A DNA stretch of 46,298 bases from Hyphomicrobium sp. (GTDB lineage Bacteria; Pseudomonadota; Alphaproteobacteria; Rhizobiales; Hyphomicrobiaceae). The notes under the pieces were generated by a model, which had not been told where the DNA came from, made no database searches, and saw only the letters and a list, made by a program, of their open reading frames with translations. Positions 26,783 through 35,543 of this stretch are shown here, piece after piece (the first letter of the stretch is position 1; the number at the start of each line of letters is the position of its first letter). The stretch lies in assembly GCA_022841965.1 (NCBI GenBank), contig JALHQM010000017.1, positions 1 through 46,298 on the forward strand, in the 5' to 3' direction. Made by a program: the position numbers and the translations under genes.

Positions 26783-27070
26783 TCAAGCGAACTTCGACTT
26801 GATGAAGCCGAGGACGGCGGCGGTGAGCGCGCCGGAGACGCCACCGGTTGCGAAGCCTTGGGCGATGGCTGCGAAGTCCATGCCGGCCGACATGTCGCCG
26901 CCGCCCATGCCGAGGAGCCCACCGAGAAGCGGGCCGGCGAGGCCGCCGCCCAGTGCGCCCGTGATCGAGTTGCCGACCGGGCCAAGGCTGATGTTTTTAG
27001 CCGCGGCACCTGCGGCGTTGCCGCCGAGGGCGCCAGCAGCTGCTTGTACGAGAATGCTTGTCAAATCCAT
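26783..27070 (-). CDS. Small Gly/Ala-rich membrane-associated protein
   Basis: 95 residues with GGGAG 8 nt before ATG 27070. It contains repeated glycine-rich helices ('AAAGALGGNAAGAAAKNISL', 'GPLLGGLLGMGGGDM', 'VSGALTAAVLGFIKSKF') with GxxxG-like spacing, suggesting an oligomerising small membrane protein or a glycine-zipper-like fold. I recall similar short proteins in Rhizobiales without a function. It has its own terminator. Confident as a gene because of RBS, terminator and composition; function unknown. Confidence 0.75.
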   Translation of the reverse strand: MDLTSILVQAAAGALGGNAAGAAAKNISLGPVGNSITGALGGGLAGPLLGGLLGMGGGDMSAGMDFAAIAQGFATGGVSGALTAAVLGFIKSKFA

Positions 27071-27336
27071 GGTGTGGTCTCCCTAAGGGCCGCCGCTATG
27101 GGCAAGCCCTGTCTTCCCCAAAATTAAGTCACGCCACCACATCGGGGCGCGACGGTCACTTGATGACCGCGGGCGGCACCTTAGCCTGATTTGTGTATAG
27201 GTCTGAGCGATTTCCTGCGAGAAGGTCATATCCACAGAGGGATGGGGTGAGCCGGGACTGGGCGGAGGCTTCCGCGCGCGCCGCTGGCATGGTTTGATCG
27301 GTCCGCACCTCGCGCCAACACCGGACCTCAGCTGCC

Positions 27337-27966
27337 ATGAAAGCCTTTATCCTCTCTTCGAGCCCGCGGCGGCACGGAAACTCGGCCCTATTGGCCGAAG
27401 CCGTTCGGGATGGGCTGGTGGAGGCCGGGCACGAGGCAGATTTTGTCTATGCGGATGATGTGCTGTCCAACTTCCTGCGCGATTGCCGGCAGTGCCGGCG
27501 GGCGGATGGTTCCTGCGCGATCGAGGACAATTTCGGGCAAGTTTTCCTGGAGCGGTTTCTTCCAGCGGACGGCTTCATTACGGCGACGCCGGTCTATTGG
27601 TATGGCAGCTCGGCGCAGATGAAGGCGTTTTTCGACCGGTCGTTCTGCTACTACGCAGCGTCGTATCCTGGATCGGGCGACGTCATCCAGCGCATGATGG
27701 GTAAGCGCATCGGTTTGGTGCTTGCATCGGAAGAGACGTTTCCAATGGTGGCTGCCGGGATCGTGTCGCAAATGCAGGAATATACCCGCTATACGCGCGG
27801 AACTTTTGCTGGCGTGGTGCATGGGATCGGCAATGCGCGGGGTGAGGTGGCGCGTGATCCTAATGATCCAATCGGGCAGGCGCGGCGGTTTGGGGAGACG
27901 TTTTTCTCGCGGCATGCGAGCGATTATCAGATTGATACGGTGCGCGGCGGGCGCGTGTGGGGTTGA
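27337..27966 (+). CDS. Flavodoxin family / NADPH-dependent FMN reductase-like protein
   Basis: 209 residues. The FMN phosphate-binding loop 'SSPRRHGNSALLAEAV' lies at residues 7–22, then a cysteine pair in 'DCRQCRRADGSCAIEDNF' and 'TATPVYWYGSSAQMKAFFDR', which are typical of iron–sulfur flavoprotein/ISF-like flavodoxin-fold reductases. The CxxC...C pattern could bind a cluster or be a redox site; the spacing is not the ISF CX2CX2CX4-7C, so no cluster is claimed. Likely a cytosolic quinone or electron-transfer reductase. It is convergent with the DUF4112 gene. Confidence 0.87.
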   Translation: MKAFILSSSPRRHGNSALLAEAVRDGLVEAGHEADFVYADDVLSNFLRDCRQCRRADGSCAIEDNFGQVFLERFLPADGFITATPVYWYGSSAQMKAFFDRSFCYYAASYPGSGDVIQRMMGKRIGLVLASEETFPMVAAGIVSQMQEYTRYTRGTFAGVVHGIGNARGEVARDPNDPIGQARRFGETFFSRHASDYQIDTVRGGRVWG

Positions 27967-27975
27967 GTGGGCGGA

Positions 27976-28368
27976 TCACGCAGAGGGCGTGCGGCGGCGG
28001 CGGATTTCATCCTTGAGCGCTTCGACGTTGCGGACGTTGGAGCGGTAGAAGATATCGAACAGCGTTCCGATGATGGGTACGACGCCGAAGGCGATGTCGG
28101 TGGCGGAATTGAGTGACATCCGCCGGATGAGGGTTTTGTCGGCGCCGAGGCGGCGGGCGGCAAGAATAATCTTGATCGCGAGTGCGGCGGTGACTAGGTC
28201 GCCAGCGATGGGGATAAACCCGACGACAGGGTCCCAGCCGAAGCGGACGTTCGTTAGTGGGATGCGGAATTGGGTATCAAGACGGCCGGCGAGGCGGTCG
28301 ATTTCGTCGAGGAGGCGGGCATAATCGGGGTGGACGGGCTCATTCGACGCTGGAATCTTGAATTGCAT
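27976..28368 (-). CDS. DUF4112 family membrane protein
   Basis: 130 residues from ATG 28368 (MQFKIPASNEPVHPDYARLL). The DUF4112 hallmarks are 'VRFGWDPVVGFIPIAGDLVT' (about 46–65), 'IRRMSLNSATDIAFGVVPII' and 'GTLFDIFYRSNVRN'. There are two membrane helices; function unknown. It is divergent from the CBS-domain gene (98 bp) and convergent with the flavodoxin gene. The longer in-frame start would add an unlikely 23-residue segment. Confidence 0.87.
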   Translation of the reverse strand: MQFKIPASNEPVHPDYARLLDEIDRLAGRLDTQFRIPLTNVRFGWDPVVGFIPIAGDLVTAALAIKIILAARRLGADKTLIRRMSLNSATDIAFGVVPIIGTLFDIFYRSNVRNVEALKDEIRRRRTPSA

Positions 28369-28466
28369 AGCCGATCCGGTTTCATCGAGGCGTCCGCTGA
28401 TGGTGCCGCTGGCGGGATCGCAACATCCGTATGGCACCCGCGCTGCGCATCGGTCTATAATACGTC

Positions 28467-29813
28467 GTGAAGCCTGCTGCCATCACGTTGCAGTCCGGCA
28501 TATCCATTAGGCTCCCGTTGTTTATCGAAATTGCCGTCGTCGTCGTTCTCATTGTTTTGAACGGCTTGCTCGCCATGTCCGAATTGGCCGTGGTGTCCTC
28601 GCGTCCCGCCCGCCTACAGGTGATGCGCGATCAGGGATCGTCTGGCGCGGGAACGGCCATGCGGCTGGCGGAAGATCCGGGCCGGTTTCTTTCAACGGTG
28701 CAGATCGGAATTACGCTCGTTGGCGTGCTGTCGGGCGCGTTCTCGGGCGCGACGCTGGGTGCGCGGCTGGCGGACTGGCTGACGACGCAGGGACTGTCCG
28801 ATGGGGCCAGCGATACGCTGGGGGTGATGCTCGTCGTGGTGGCGATCACCTATCTGTCGCTGATCGTTGGAGAACTCGTCCCCAAGCAAATCGCGCTGCG
28901 CGATCCGGAGCGGGTGGCAGCGCGCGTGGCGCCGGCCATGGCGGTCCTGTCACGGCTGGCGGCGCCATTGGTCTGGGTGTTGAACGCATCGGGCCAATTG
29001 ATTTTGCGCCTCCTGGGCCAGCATGGTGAAGCAGAGCAACGAATGACGGACGAAGAGGTCAAAACCATCATCGCCGAAGCGGAGAGTGCTGGCGTTTTGG
29101 AGTTAGAAGAGAAGGAGATGATCTCGGGCGTGATGAGGCTCGCTGATCGCACCGCTACCGGATTGATGACGCCGCGGCGCGAGGTTGAAGTTCTCAATCT
29201 CGCTGACCGGCCGGTGGATATTCTCGCCAAACTGCGCGCGACGAAGCGATCGCGGCTTCCCGTGCAGGATGGCGATGCGGATGAAATTGTCGGCGTGGTG
29301 ACGGTGAAGGATCTCTACGACCGGCTGGCAGCCCAGGAAGCGGCGGGGCAGTTACAGAACATTCGCGCTGTTGCCGATATTCAAATCGCGCCGGTTGTCA
29401 GCGATAACACGCGGGCGCTCGATGTGTTGAAGGCGATCCGGTCGTCGACCGTGCATATGGCGCTGGTGTTCGACGAGTATGGCCATTTCGAAGGGATCAT
29501 TACGTCCAGCGATGTGCTGGAAGCGATTACGGGAGCGTTTCAAGAAGAGGGCGAGGACGAGCCGGCGTTCGTTGTGCGCAAAGACGGATCGTTTCTCGTT
29601 GCCGGTTGGATGCCTGTGGATGAGTTTGCGGCGAAAATTTCAATGCCACTCGATCCGGAGGCTGATTACGAGACGGTGGCGGGACTGGTGCTCGAAGTCC
29701 TCCACCGGCTGCCGGACGTGGGCGAGACGTTCGAGTACCGTCACTGGCTCTTCGAGGTGGTGGATCTCGACGGTCGACGGATCGATAAAGTTCTCGTCAG
29801 CCGCGCAGCCTAG
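28467..29813 (+). CDS. CNNM/HlyC-CorC family protein (DUF21 + CBS pair)
   Basis: 448 residues, GTG start. The domain order is DUF21/CNNM membrane domain (four helices, about 10–200; 'GLLAMSELAVVSSRPARLQV', 'VGELVPKQIALRDPE'), two CBS domains (about 215–340; 'GLMTPRREVEVLNL', 'MALVFDEYGHFEGIITSSDV') and a C-terminal CorC/HlyC domain (about 360–445; 'LVAGWMPVDEFAAKI'). Members are Mg2+/Co2+ exporters or Mg2+-dependent regulators of ion homeostasis; CBS pairs bind ATP-Mg in characterised relatives. The old name hemolysin is misleading. It stands alone, convergent with the bactofilin gene. Confidence 0.93.
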   Translation: MKPAAITLQSGISIRLPLFIEIAVVVVLIVLNGLLAMSELAVVSSRPARLQVMRDQGSSGAGTAMRLAEDPGRFLSTVQIGITLVGVLSGAFSGATLGARLADWLTTQGLSDGASDTLGVMLVVVAITYLSLIVGELVPKQIALRDPERVAARVAPAMAVLSRLAAPLVWVLNASGQLILRLLGQHGEAEQRMTDEEVKTIIAEAESAGVLELEEKEMISGVMRLADRTATGLMTPRREVEVLNLADRPVDILAKLRATKRSRLPVQDGDADEIVGVVTVKDLYDRLAAQEAAGQLQNIRAVADIQIAPVVSDNTRALDVLKAIRSSTVHMALVFDEYGHFEGIITSSDVLEAITGAFQEEGEDEPAFVVRKDGSFLVAGWMPVDEFAAKISMPLDPEADYETVAGLVLEVLHRLPDVGETFEYRHWLFEVVDLDGRRIDKVLVSRAA

Positions 29814-29840
29814 GTGGCCGCGCGGCTGGTTCCCTCCCCG

Positions 29841-30338
29841 TCAAACGAGCGCGGACATCTTCGATGTATAACTGCCCGGATCGAGATTTGGCACGAGCTC
29901 AGCTGGGTCTTTCGACTTCTTCAGACTGCCCTCGAGAAGCGCGCCTTCGGCGACCGATAACGACTGATGCAGAATGTCGGCGTCGACTTGAGCCGTCGGG
30001 TGGACGATAACAACAGACGCACGGATTGCGCCTCTGATGCCGCCGTGGACTTCGATTCGTTCGGCTGAGACGGTGCCAATGACGGAGCCGTCCGAGCTGA
30101 TGGTGACTTGTTTGCCGACAACGTCACCACGCACATCGCCGTCAATCTGAAGTTTGTTTTGCGAGATGATCGCGATGTTTTGGCCAAGGATCGTCAGATC
30201 TGTGCCGATGACGGACAGTCCGCCCGCTTGGTTGGCCGAAGCGGCAAACGGCGAACCGGGGGCTGGCGGCGGCGTGGCGCGTAGACCCATTCCCATTGAT
30301 AACGCGCCACCGTTGTGTGCGGGCTGCGGGTTCGCCAT
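29841..30338 (-). CDS. Bactofilin (polymer-forming cytoskeletal protein)
   Basis: 165 residues with GAGGAG upstream of ATG 30338. A short Pro/Gly-rich N-terminus (about 1–40) is followed by the bactofilin beta-helix core (about 40–140): 'GGLSVIGTDLTILGQNIAII', 'GDVRGDVVGKQVTISSDGSV' and 'IRGAIRASVVIVHPTAQVDA', with repeats of a hydrophobic-Gly pattern. Bactofilins polymerise without nucleotide and organise envelope enzymes or stalk growth (BacA of Caulobacter and Hyphomonas). In a budding or prosthecate relative such a role is attractive, but that is inference. The next upstream region on that side is a long gene-free stretch before the RTX gene. Confidence 0.92.
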   Translation of the reverse strand: MANPQPAHNGGALSMGMGLRATPPPAPGSPFAASANQAGGLSVIGTDLTILGQNIAIISQNKLQIDGDVRGDVVGKQVTISSDGSVIGTVSAERIEVHGGIRGAIRASVVIVHPTAQVDADILHQSLSVAEGALLEGSLKKSKDPAELVPNLDPGSYTSKMSALV

Positions 30339-31084
30339 GGCCTAAAACTCCTCTCAACTCATCGGCCGACTGGACGCGGGGCCGAGGCGCTCAGGGACTC
30401 AACGGTTCCCGCTCTTTAATATTCCGCACCAGATGCCAGCAGGGTCTGCGCGGCTTTGTGACGGTGCGGGCGGTGCTGCGGACGGGCATCCTGGCCTTCG
30501 CAACACGACATGCACTTCGCGAACCTTGTGATCACTATGGCCGTTCGTGGTTGATCCACGCCGCTCTTGCCGCGTGGATATTTGGCCGATTTCGCCTGCT
30601 CAGCCGCCGGTGAACGGCTGAGATAACTTCAATGCCGTTGCAATTTTTACTTGAGCAATCAGTGGACTGGGCAGTTGGTGCCAGCGCGTTTCCGAGCGAA
30701 CCACCAACGCGGCGCGGTCCTGACATAAGCCCATGAATTTGATTGGTTAATTATATCTTTAGAAGAGACCATTGACTCCCTCCGTAAGCTGTATTTTATT
30801 TATTACTGAAACCTTAACGGGTGTTCTCTGTCGAACCAAGGTCCTGACCTGCAATTTAAGGTAGCCGGACGGTCGGATTTCAACAGGCGACTGAAGAGAC
30901 GTTTTAGGCCTCCTGCGTTCGTGGTGGTTCATGCGCGTCATCCATCCATTGCCGTCGCCGTGTGCCGCTCCGCCGGCATCACTTCACCCCCTCAATTCCG
31001 CGCTCCATTCCATTGCTCGCGACGCCGCGGCGATTGCGCGTTGCCGCGATTTTGATTCACCCCTGATCCCTGCCGGAGGACCCG
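30339..31084. other. Long gene-free region before the RTX gene
   Basis: 746 bp with no credible gene. It holds an AT-rich patch (about 30735–30830) unlike its GC-rich surroundings, an 8-bp inverted repeat CTCAGCCG/CGGCTGAG (30599–30622) and a 7-bp one (ATCCACG around 30553). A weak promoter candidate is TTGACT (30772–30777) with TATTTA (30797–30802), spacing 19. It probably contains the RTX gene promoter and a long leader of about 280 bases. Open frames here lack ribosome-binding sites. Confidence 0.45.
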
Positions 31085-34000
31085 ATGGCCAATCTCCGAA
31101 TTGAACGCGCGCTGATTAAGACAGGTGGTCTTTGGCTGATCGGAGCCGACCATCTGTCGCTCGTCTTGCAGCAAGACGACTTCGACAATGGGCAATCCCA
31201 GGAGATCTGGCGGATTGTTGAGGGAACACTGGATAGGGGTGCGTTCGGTCCTCCGTTGCTGGGCGTTGACGGCGTCAATGAGCCAGCGACGTTGTCGTCG
31301 GAGAATGGAGATCTGACGGGTGACGCCTTGCGGGACGTGATCGGATCGCCAGCAGCACGCGGGTCGAGGGTGTTGCCGAGTTTTGTTCCTGCCAGTGACT
31401 GGTCTACGATCCTCTCGTACGGACGGCAGATCGACGACCAGAACTATTCATACCTTCTCTACAATTTGCCATTTAGCCCGCTGCCAACCTCCAATTCATC
31501 GTCGGTTATTGCAAGCCTGCTTTATTATGTTGGGATCGATATTGCGCAGAATATGCCGATTCAGTGGCTGTCCTTTACGGTCGGAACTGGGACACTGTTG
31601 GGAACCTTTGCCGACGATGACTTCGTATTAGATCCGCTTCTTGGCTTCGACACCATTTTGTCTGGCGAAGGAGAAGATCGCCTACAAGGGACCGACAACG
31701 CAACACGCACTGAAAAATTCTACGGTGGCCGCGACGATGACCTCTTCAATTGGAGCGGCGGCAACAATCTCTATCACGGCGGGCAACCCGATCTCGACTA
31801 CGCGCTCGATGGACGCGACCGCGTGAACTATGCCGGTGTCGGAACGGTTGTGATCCTCGCGGGAGACGATCCCGTTCCCCACCTCGCGCCGGACTTCCTT
31901 GCACTTCACAGCGGCGGCTCCGTCGACAGACTGTTTTCGATCGACGAATTGAGTTGGCTCGACGAGAGCGATACCGTTCTTTTTGGTGAAGGGGTCGAAT
32001 TCAACAATGTTCGATTTGAATTGGATTTCGACGATGAGGCACCGCAGAGCCAGGGCGATGTCATCGATTTTTCTGATCAAACATCTGGGTTACTTTCGGC
32101 ACCTTCCGATCGCGAGGACATTGTTCTTATTGGGTCAGCAACACCGGCGGGCGGGTTCACCGATGGCGGGATTTGGGCGCGCTCCCTCGAATGGCTGATT
32201 GGGTCAGCTGGTGATGATCGGATCTATGCTGGGCCCACCCTTCTGGGCGTAGAAGGCGATCAAGGCAACGATGTTCTCAGCGGCCGTCAGGCATCGGTTC
32301 TGACGGGCCTCAGCCCACGGGGCTATGACATCGAACTCCGCGGCGGGGAGGGCGACGATACGATCATCTCTGGGCTTGGCCGAAGCTTCGCGAATGGCGG
32401 TGCCGGAGCCGATACGTTCGTTCTCGCCTCTTTGTCCGGCTCCGGTCGCGTTGTCGAATTTGTCGTGGAAGGCGCGGACAGCGCGGATCGCTTGCTGGTG
32501 CCGTTCAACTTTCTCGTACCCGATGCTGGGCCGTTCGACGGGTCAGAGCTGTTTCCGATCCTCGGAGCAATTTCGCCAGTCATTGGCGGTGCGACGTTTG
32601 CAAATCTGCCTCAAAATCCCGGACCAGGGCCACGCGGTGGATACGACGCTCCGGGTTTCTTCTATCTCGCCGGTCAGGTGCCGCTGGATGGCACATGGTC
32701 GGGATCGCCGGACGGGCTGATCAGCATTACCGATCAGGTCGTCTTCAATCGCGACGGCAACGATCTTCTCATTCATATCTGGGGCACGGGCGAGGTCTAT
32801 ACACAGACGTTCCTCACAGTCGGCGGACAAGATTTCGTCTTTCAAGAGGTCGACCCCGATCCGGTCACCGAAGCGGTCATCCGCGTCGTGGACTTTTCTG
32901 AGGGTATGCTTGGCATTCGCTTCTACGAACTGGGGCCGGAAACACCGTTTCCGTTTCCGGGCGGTTCGGGCACGCCCGACCCGACTAAGCTCTGGAGCAC
33001 CACGGATTTTGCGCAAGTGGGCGATACGTTGCTGCGCGATGCGCTCGAAGCGGATCCGGAGACGCCGATTTTTGATCAACCTTCGGATGGCGAGAGCGAC
33101 GTTCGCGATCAGATCAGCGGAACAGAGCAGGACGACACTATCATCGTCGTCGCCGCCGCACCGATACCCGGCCAGTTCGTTTCCGGCGCTGATCTGTTCG
33201 GCGGAGGGGGGAACGATCAGCTGACGGGGGGAACAGGCCGGGATGTTCTGGACGGTGGCACTGGGACCGACACACTCGCGGGTGGGCGCGGAGATGATCG
33301 CTACATCGTGGATGCGGCCGGGGATATTGTGATCGAGGCGGCTACGTCCGGCTTTGATACCGTTATCGCGTCGGTCGCATATACGCTGCCGGAGAATGAG
33401 GAGCATTTGACGCTGACGGGGACGGCCGCGTTCGGTCAAGGCAACGCGGGTCACAACCTCATTCGCGGCAATGACACTGCCAACACGCTGATCGGACTCG
33501 ACGGCGATGACCGGCTTGTCGGTGGGCGAGGAAACGACATTCTCGACGGCGGGGGTGGCGACGACCTCTACGTCTATCAAACCGGTGATGGCAATGACAC
33601 GATCATCTCTGGCGGGGCGACCGCTGGCATCGACGCGTTGAAGATTGTCGGCTTCGCGCCGGAGCATGTGTTGGCATTTCAGTCGGTCACCGAGGCCGAC
33701 GTCATTTTGCGATTGGTAGATGGATCGCGGATCACTCTTCAGAACTTTTTTGCCGGCGGGTCGATCGCCGCCGTGGGCTTTGACAATGACTATATCTGGG
33801 ATGCGAGTGCGATCTCCACGGCGGCGCTAGCGGCTGGACCGCTCGTGAACGACGCACCGGTGGCGGGTGACGATTTGGGTTTGCTGGCCGGCACCTCAGA
33901 TTTTGTTATTTCCAAAGCCGTCTTGTTATCTAACGATTGGGATGTTGACGGCGACGCTCTCACCATCGTCGCCGTTCAAAGTCTGACGGCTGGAGTGAGC

Positions 34001-35470
34001 ACCAGCTTGACTGTTAATGGTGATGTTCAGGTCGCGTCGGCTGGAGGACAAACGGATCTGGCTGTCCTCAACTATACCGTCTCCGATGGACGGGGTGGGT
34101 TCACAACCGCGCGCGTCAACATCTCACTCGTTCCCAATGATGCTCCAGTGATCAACGGAGCACCGCTCAGCGATGTCGATGTCGAGCAGGGCAGCACCTG
34201 GGTTTTCGATGTCCCCAGCACCACCTTTACCGACCCTGACGGCGATCTTCTCTATGTCCGTGCGGATCTCTCCGATGGGAGCGGCTTGCCTTCTTGGCTG
34301 ACATTCAACTCCGCCACGCAGCGGTTCGAAGGTCTCGTGCCGCAAGATTTTGATGGAGACCTCACCATCCGGCTGACGGCCAGCGATGGACTGGCCGAGA
34401 CGGCGACCACATTTGTTTTGAGGGCCAGGGAGGTCACTGCCGGTCTCACACTTATGGGAACTTCGAGGGCCGATGTACTCGTGGGCGGTGAGGGACCGGA
34501 TCAGTTTTTCGCTTTGGGCGGCAACGATACGCTGCTCGCCGGCGGTGGCAACGACGTGTTTTGGGCGACCGGAAATGCTGGTTTTGACATCTACGACGGC
34601 GGAGCGGGGTTCGACACAATTCGCGGCAGCGCGGGCGACGATGTGATCGGCGCGAAAGCTTTGACCGTCACCGGGCCATCGGGTGAACCACTCCAGGCCT
34701 TACTGGCGGGCATCGAGGCCATCGACGGAGGAGACGGTTTTGATGTTTTGAAGTTCGACAACTCGGCAAACACAATCGATCTTTCGATGATCACCGTGAG
34801 TGGCATCGAGCGCATCTTGGCGGGCGGGGGGCGGGATACCGTCATTGGGTCCGCCGGGAACGACGTGATTGATGCCGGACGGAGCAACGATTTCGTTTTT
34901 GGCGGTGCGGGGGACGATACGTTCTTGTTTTCGGAGACGTCGGGCTATGACATTTACGACGGCGGGGTGGGCTACGACACGATCCTCGGCACGTCCGGTG
35001 ATGACGTCTTGACGCTCAGGCGCGGTTCAGCCGATCTCGTCTCGATCGAAGCCATCGATTTCGGCGACGGTTTCGACATTGTGCGCATGCATTCGACCAA
35101 CGACGTCCTTGATCTTTCGGGTGTGGCCGTCGAAGGGCTCGAGCAGATCGAGGGGGGTGCGGGTGCGGATTGGATCCGCGGGAGTTCCGGGAATGAGATC
35201 CTGGTGGGTGGATCGCGGCAGGACACCTTCGTTTTCGCCGGTGATTTCGGACAGGATACGATCGCCGACTTCCAATTGCGATTGAACCCGCGCACCAATG
35301 GCGACGTGATCGATCTGTCGGGATTTGGGTTCGGGTCGTTTTTGGATGTGCTCGCGCTGACCCAGGATGTGAATGGCCATAGCGTCATCCAGATCGCGCA
35401 GACCGATTCTTCGATCACAATCTTGAATGTGGCGTCGTCTCTTCTGCAGGCCGACGACTTCGTGCTGTGA
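31085..35470 (+). CDS. Giant RTX/cadherin-like type I secretion substrate
   Basis: 1461 residues, very acidic, without a signal peptide, with GGAGGA 5–10 nt before the ATG. RTX-type GGxGxDxL/U nonapeptides cluster at about residues 190–240, 370–460, 685–740 ('GGTGRDVLDGGTGTDTLAGG'), 795–845 and 1120–1461. A cadherin-like domain (about 922–1010, 'VSDGRGGFTTARVNISL') and a dystroglycan-type/He_PIG domain (about 1018–1113, 'LPSWLTFNSATQRFEGLVP') lie between. Two near-identical modules of about 110 residues begin near 1166 and 1286 (DIYDGG...DTI, 'SIEAIDFGDGFDIV'). The C-terminus 'SLLQADDFVL' suits a type I secretion signal. It binds Ca2+ outside the cell and probably acts as an adhesin or surface-layer protein. 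No ABC/MFP secretion genes are adjacent. Confidence 0.93.
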   Translation: MANLRIERALIKTGGLWLIGADHLSLVLQQDDFDNGQSQEIWRIVEGTLDRGAFGPPLLGVDGVNEPATLSSENGDLTGDALRDVIGSPAARGSRVLPSFVPASDWSTILSYGRQIDDQNYSYLLYNLPFSPLPTSNSSSVIASLLYYVGIDIAQNMPIQWLSFTVGTGTLLGTFADDDFVLDPLLGFDTILSGEGEDRLQGTDNATRTEKFYGGRDDDLFNWSGGNNLYHGGQPDLDYALDGRDRVNYAGVGTVVILAGDDPVPHLAPDFLALHSGGSVDRLFSIDELSWLDESDTVLFGEGVEFNNVRFELDFDDEAPQSQGDVIDFSDQTSGLLSAPSDREDIVLIGSATPAGGFTDGGIWARSLEWLIGSAGDDRIYAGPTLLGVEGDQGNDVLSGRQASVLTGLSPRGYDIELRGGEGDDTIISGLGRSFANGGAGADTFVLASLSGSGRVVEFVVEGADSADRLLVPFNFLVPDAGPFDGSELFPILGAISPVIGGATFANLPQNPGPGPRGGYDAPGFFYLAGQVPLDGTWSGSPDGLISITDQVVFNRDGNDLLIHIWGTGEVYTQTFLTVGGQDFVFQEVDPDPVTEAVIRVVDFSEGMLGIRFYELGPETPFPFPGGSGTPDPTKLWSTTDFAQVGDTLLRDALEADPETPIFDQPSDGESDVRDQISGTEQDDTIIVVAAAPIPGQFVSGADLFGGGGNDQLTGGTGRDVLDGGTGTDTLAGGRGDDRYIVDAAGDIVIEAATSGFDTVIASVAYTLPENEEHLTLTGTAAFGQGNAGHNLIRGNDTANTLIGLDGDDRLVGGRGNDILDGGGGDDLYVYQTGDGNDTIISGGATAGIDALKIVGFAPEHVLAFQSVTEADVILRLVDGSRITLQNFFAGGSIAAVGFDNDYIWDASAISTAALAAGPLVNDAPVAGDDLGLLAGTSDFVISKAVLLSNDWDVDGDALTIVAVQSLTAGVSTSLTVNGDVQVASAGGQTDLAVLNYTVSDGRGGFTTARVNISLVPNDAPVINGAPLSDVDVEQGSTWVFDVPSTTFTDPDGDLLYVRADLSDGSGLPSWLTFNSATQRFEGLVPQDFDGDLTIRLTASDGLAETATTFVLRAREVTAGLTLMGTSRADVLVGGEGPDQFFALGGNDTLLAGGGNDVFWATGNAGFDIYDGGAGFDTIRGSAGDDVIGAKALTVTGPSGEPLQALLAGIEAIDGGDGFDVLKFDNSANTIDLSMITVSGIERILAGGGRDTVIGSAGNDVIDAGRSNDFVFGGAGDDTFLFSETSGYDIYDGGVGYDTILGTSGDDVLTLRRGSADLVSIEAIDFGDGFDIVRMHSTNDVLDLSGVAVEGLEQIEGGAGADWIRGSSGNEILVGGSRQDTFVFAGDFGQDTIADFQLRLNPRTNGDVIDLSGFGFGSFLDVLALTQDVNGHSVIQIAQTDSSITILNVASSLLQADDFVL

Positions 35471-35543
35471 TGCTGGCTGCCGGACCGGCTGCGTGCGACA
35501 TTGACCGCATGGGATCAATCGTTGTTGGCAGGTCCGATAGGGC

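Noticed and set aside
32543..33667. Minus-strand 374-codon frame inside the RTX gene
   Set aside because: Arises from the Asp/Gly-rich RTX coding pattern read on the other strand; no start signal.
34440..35240. Regularly spaced GGCGG/GACGA motifs considered as a CRISPR-like array
   Set aside because: They encode RTX nonapeptides in frame, vary in spacing and have no unique spacers of constant length.
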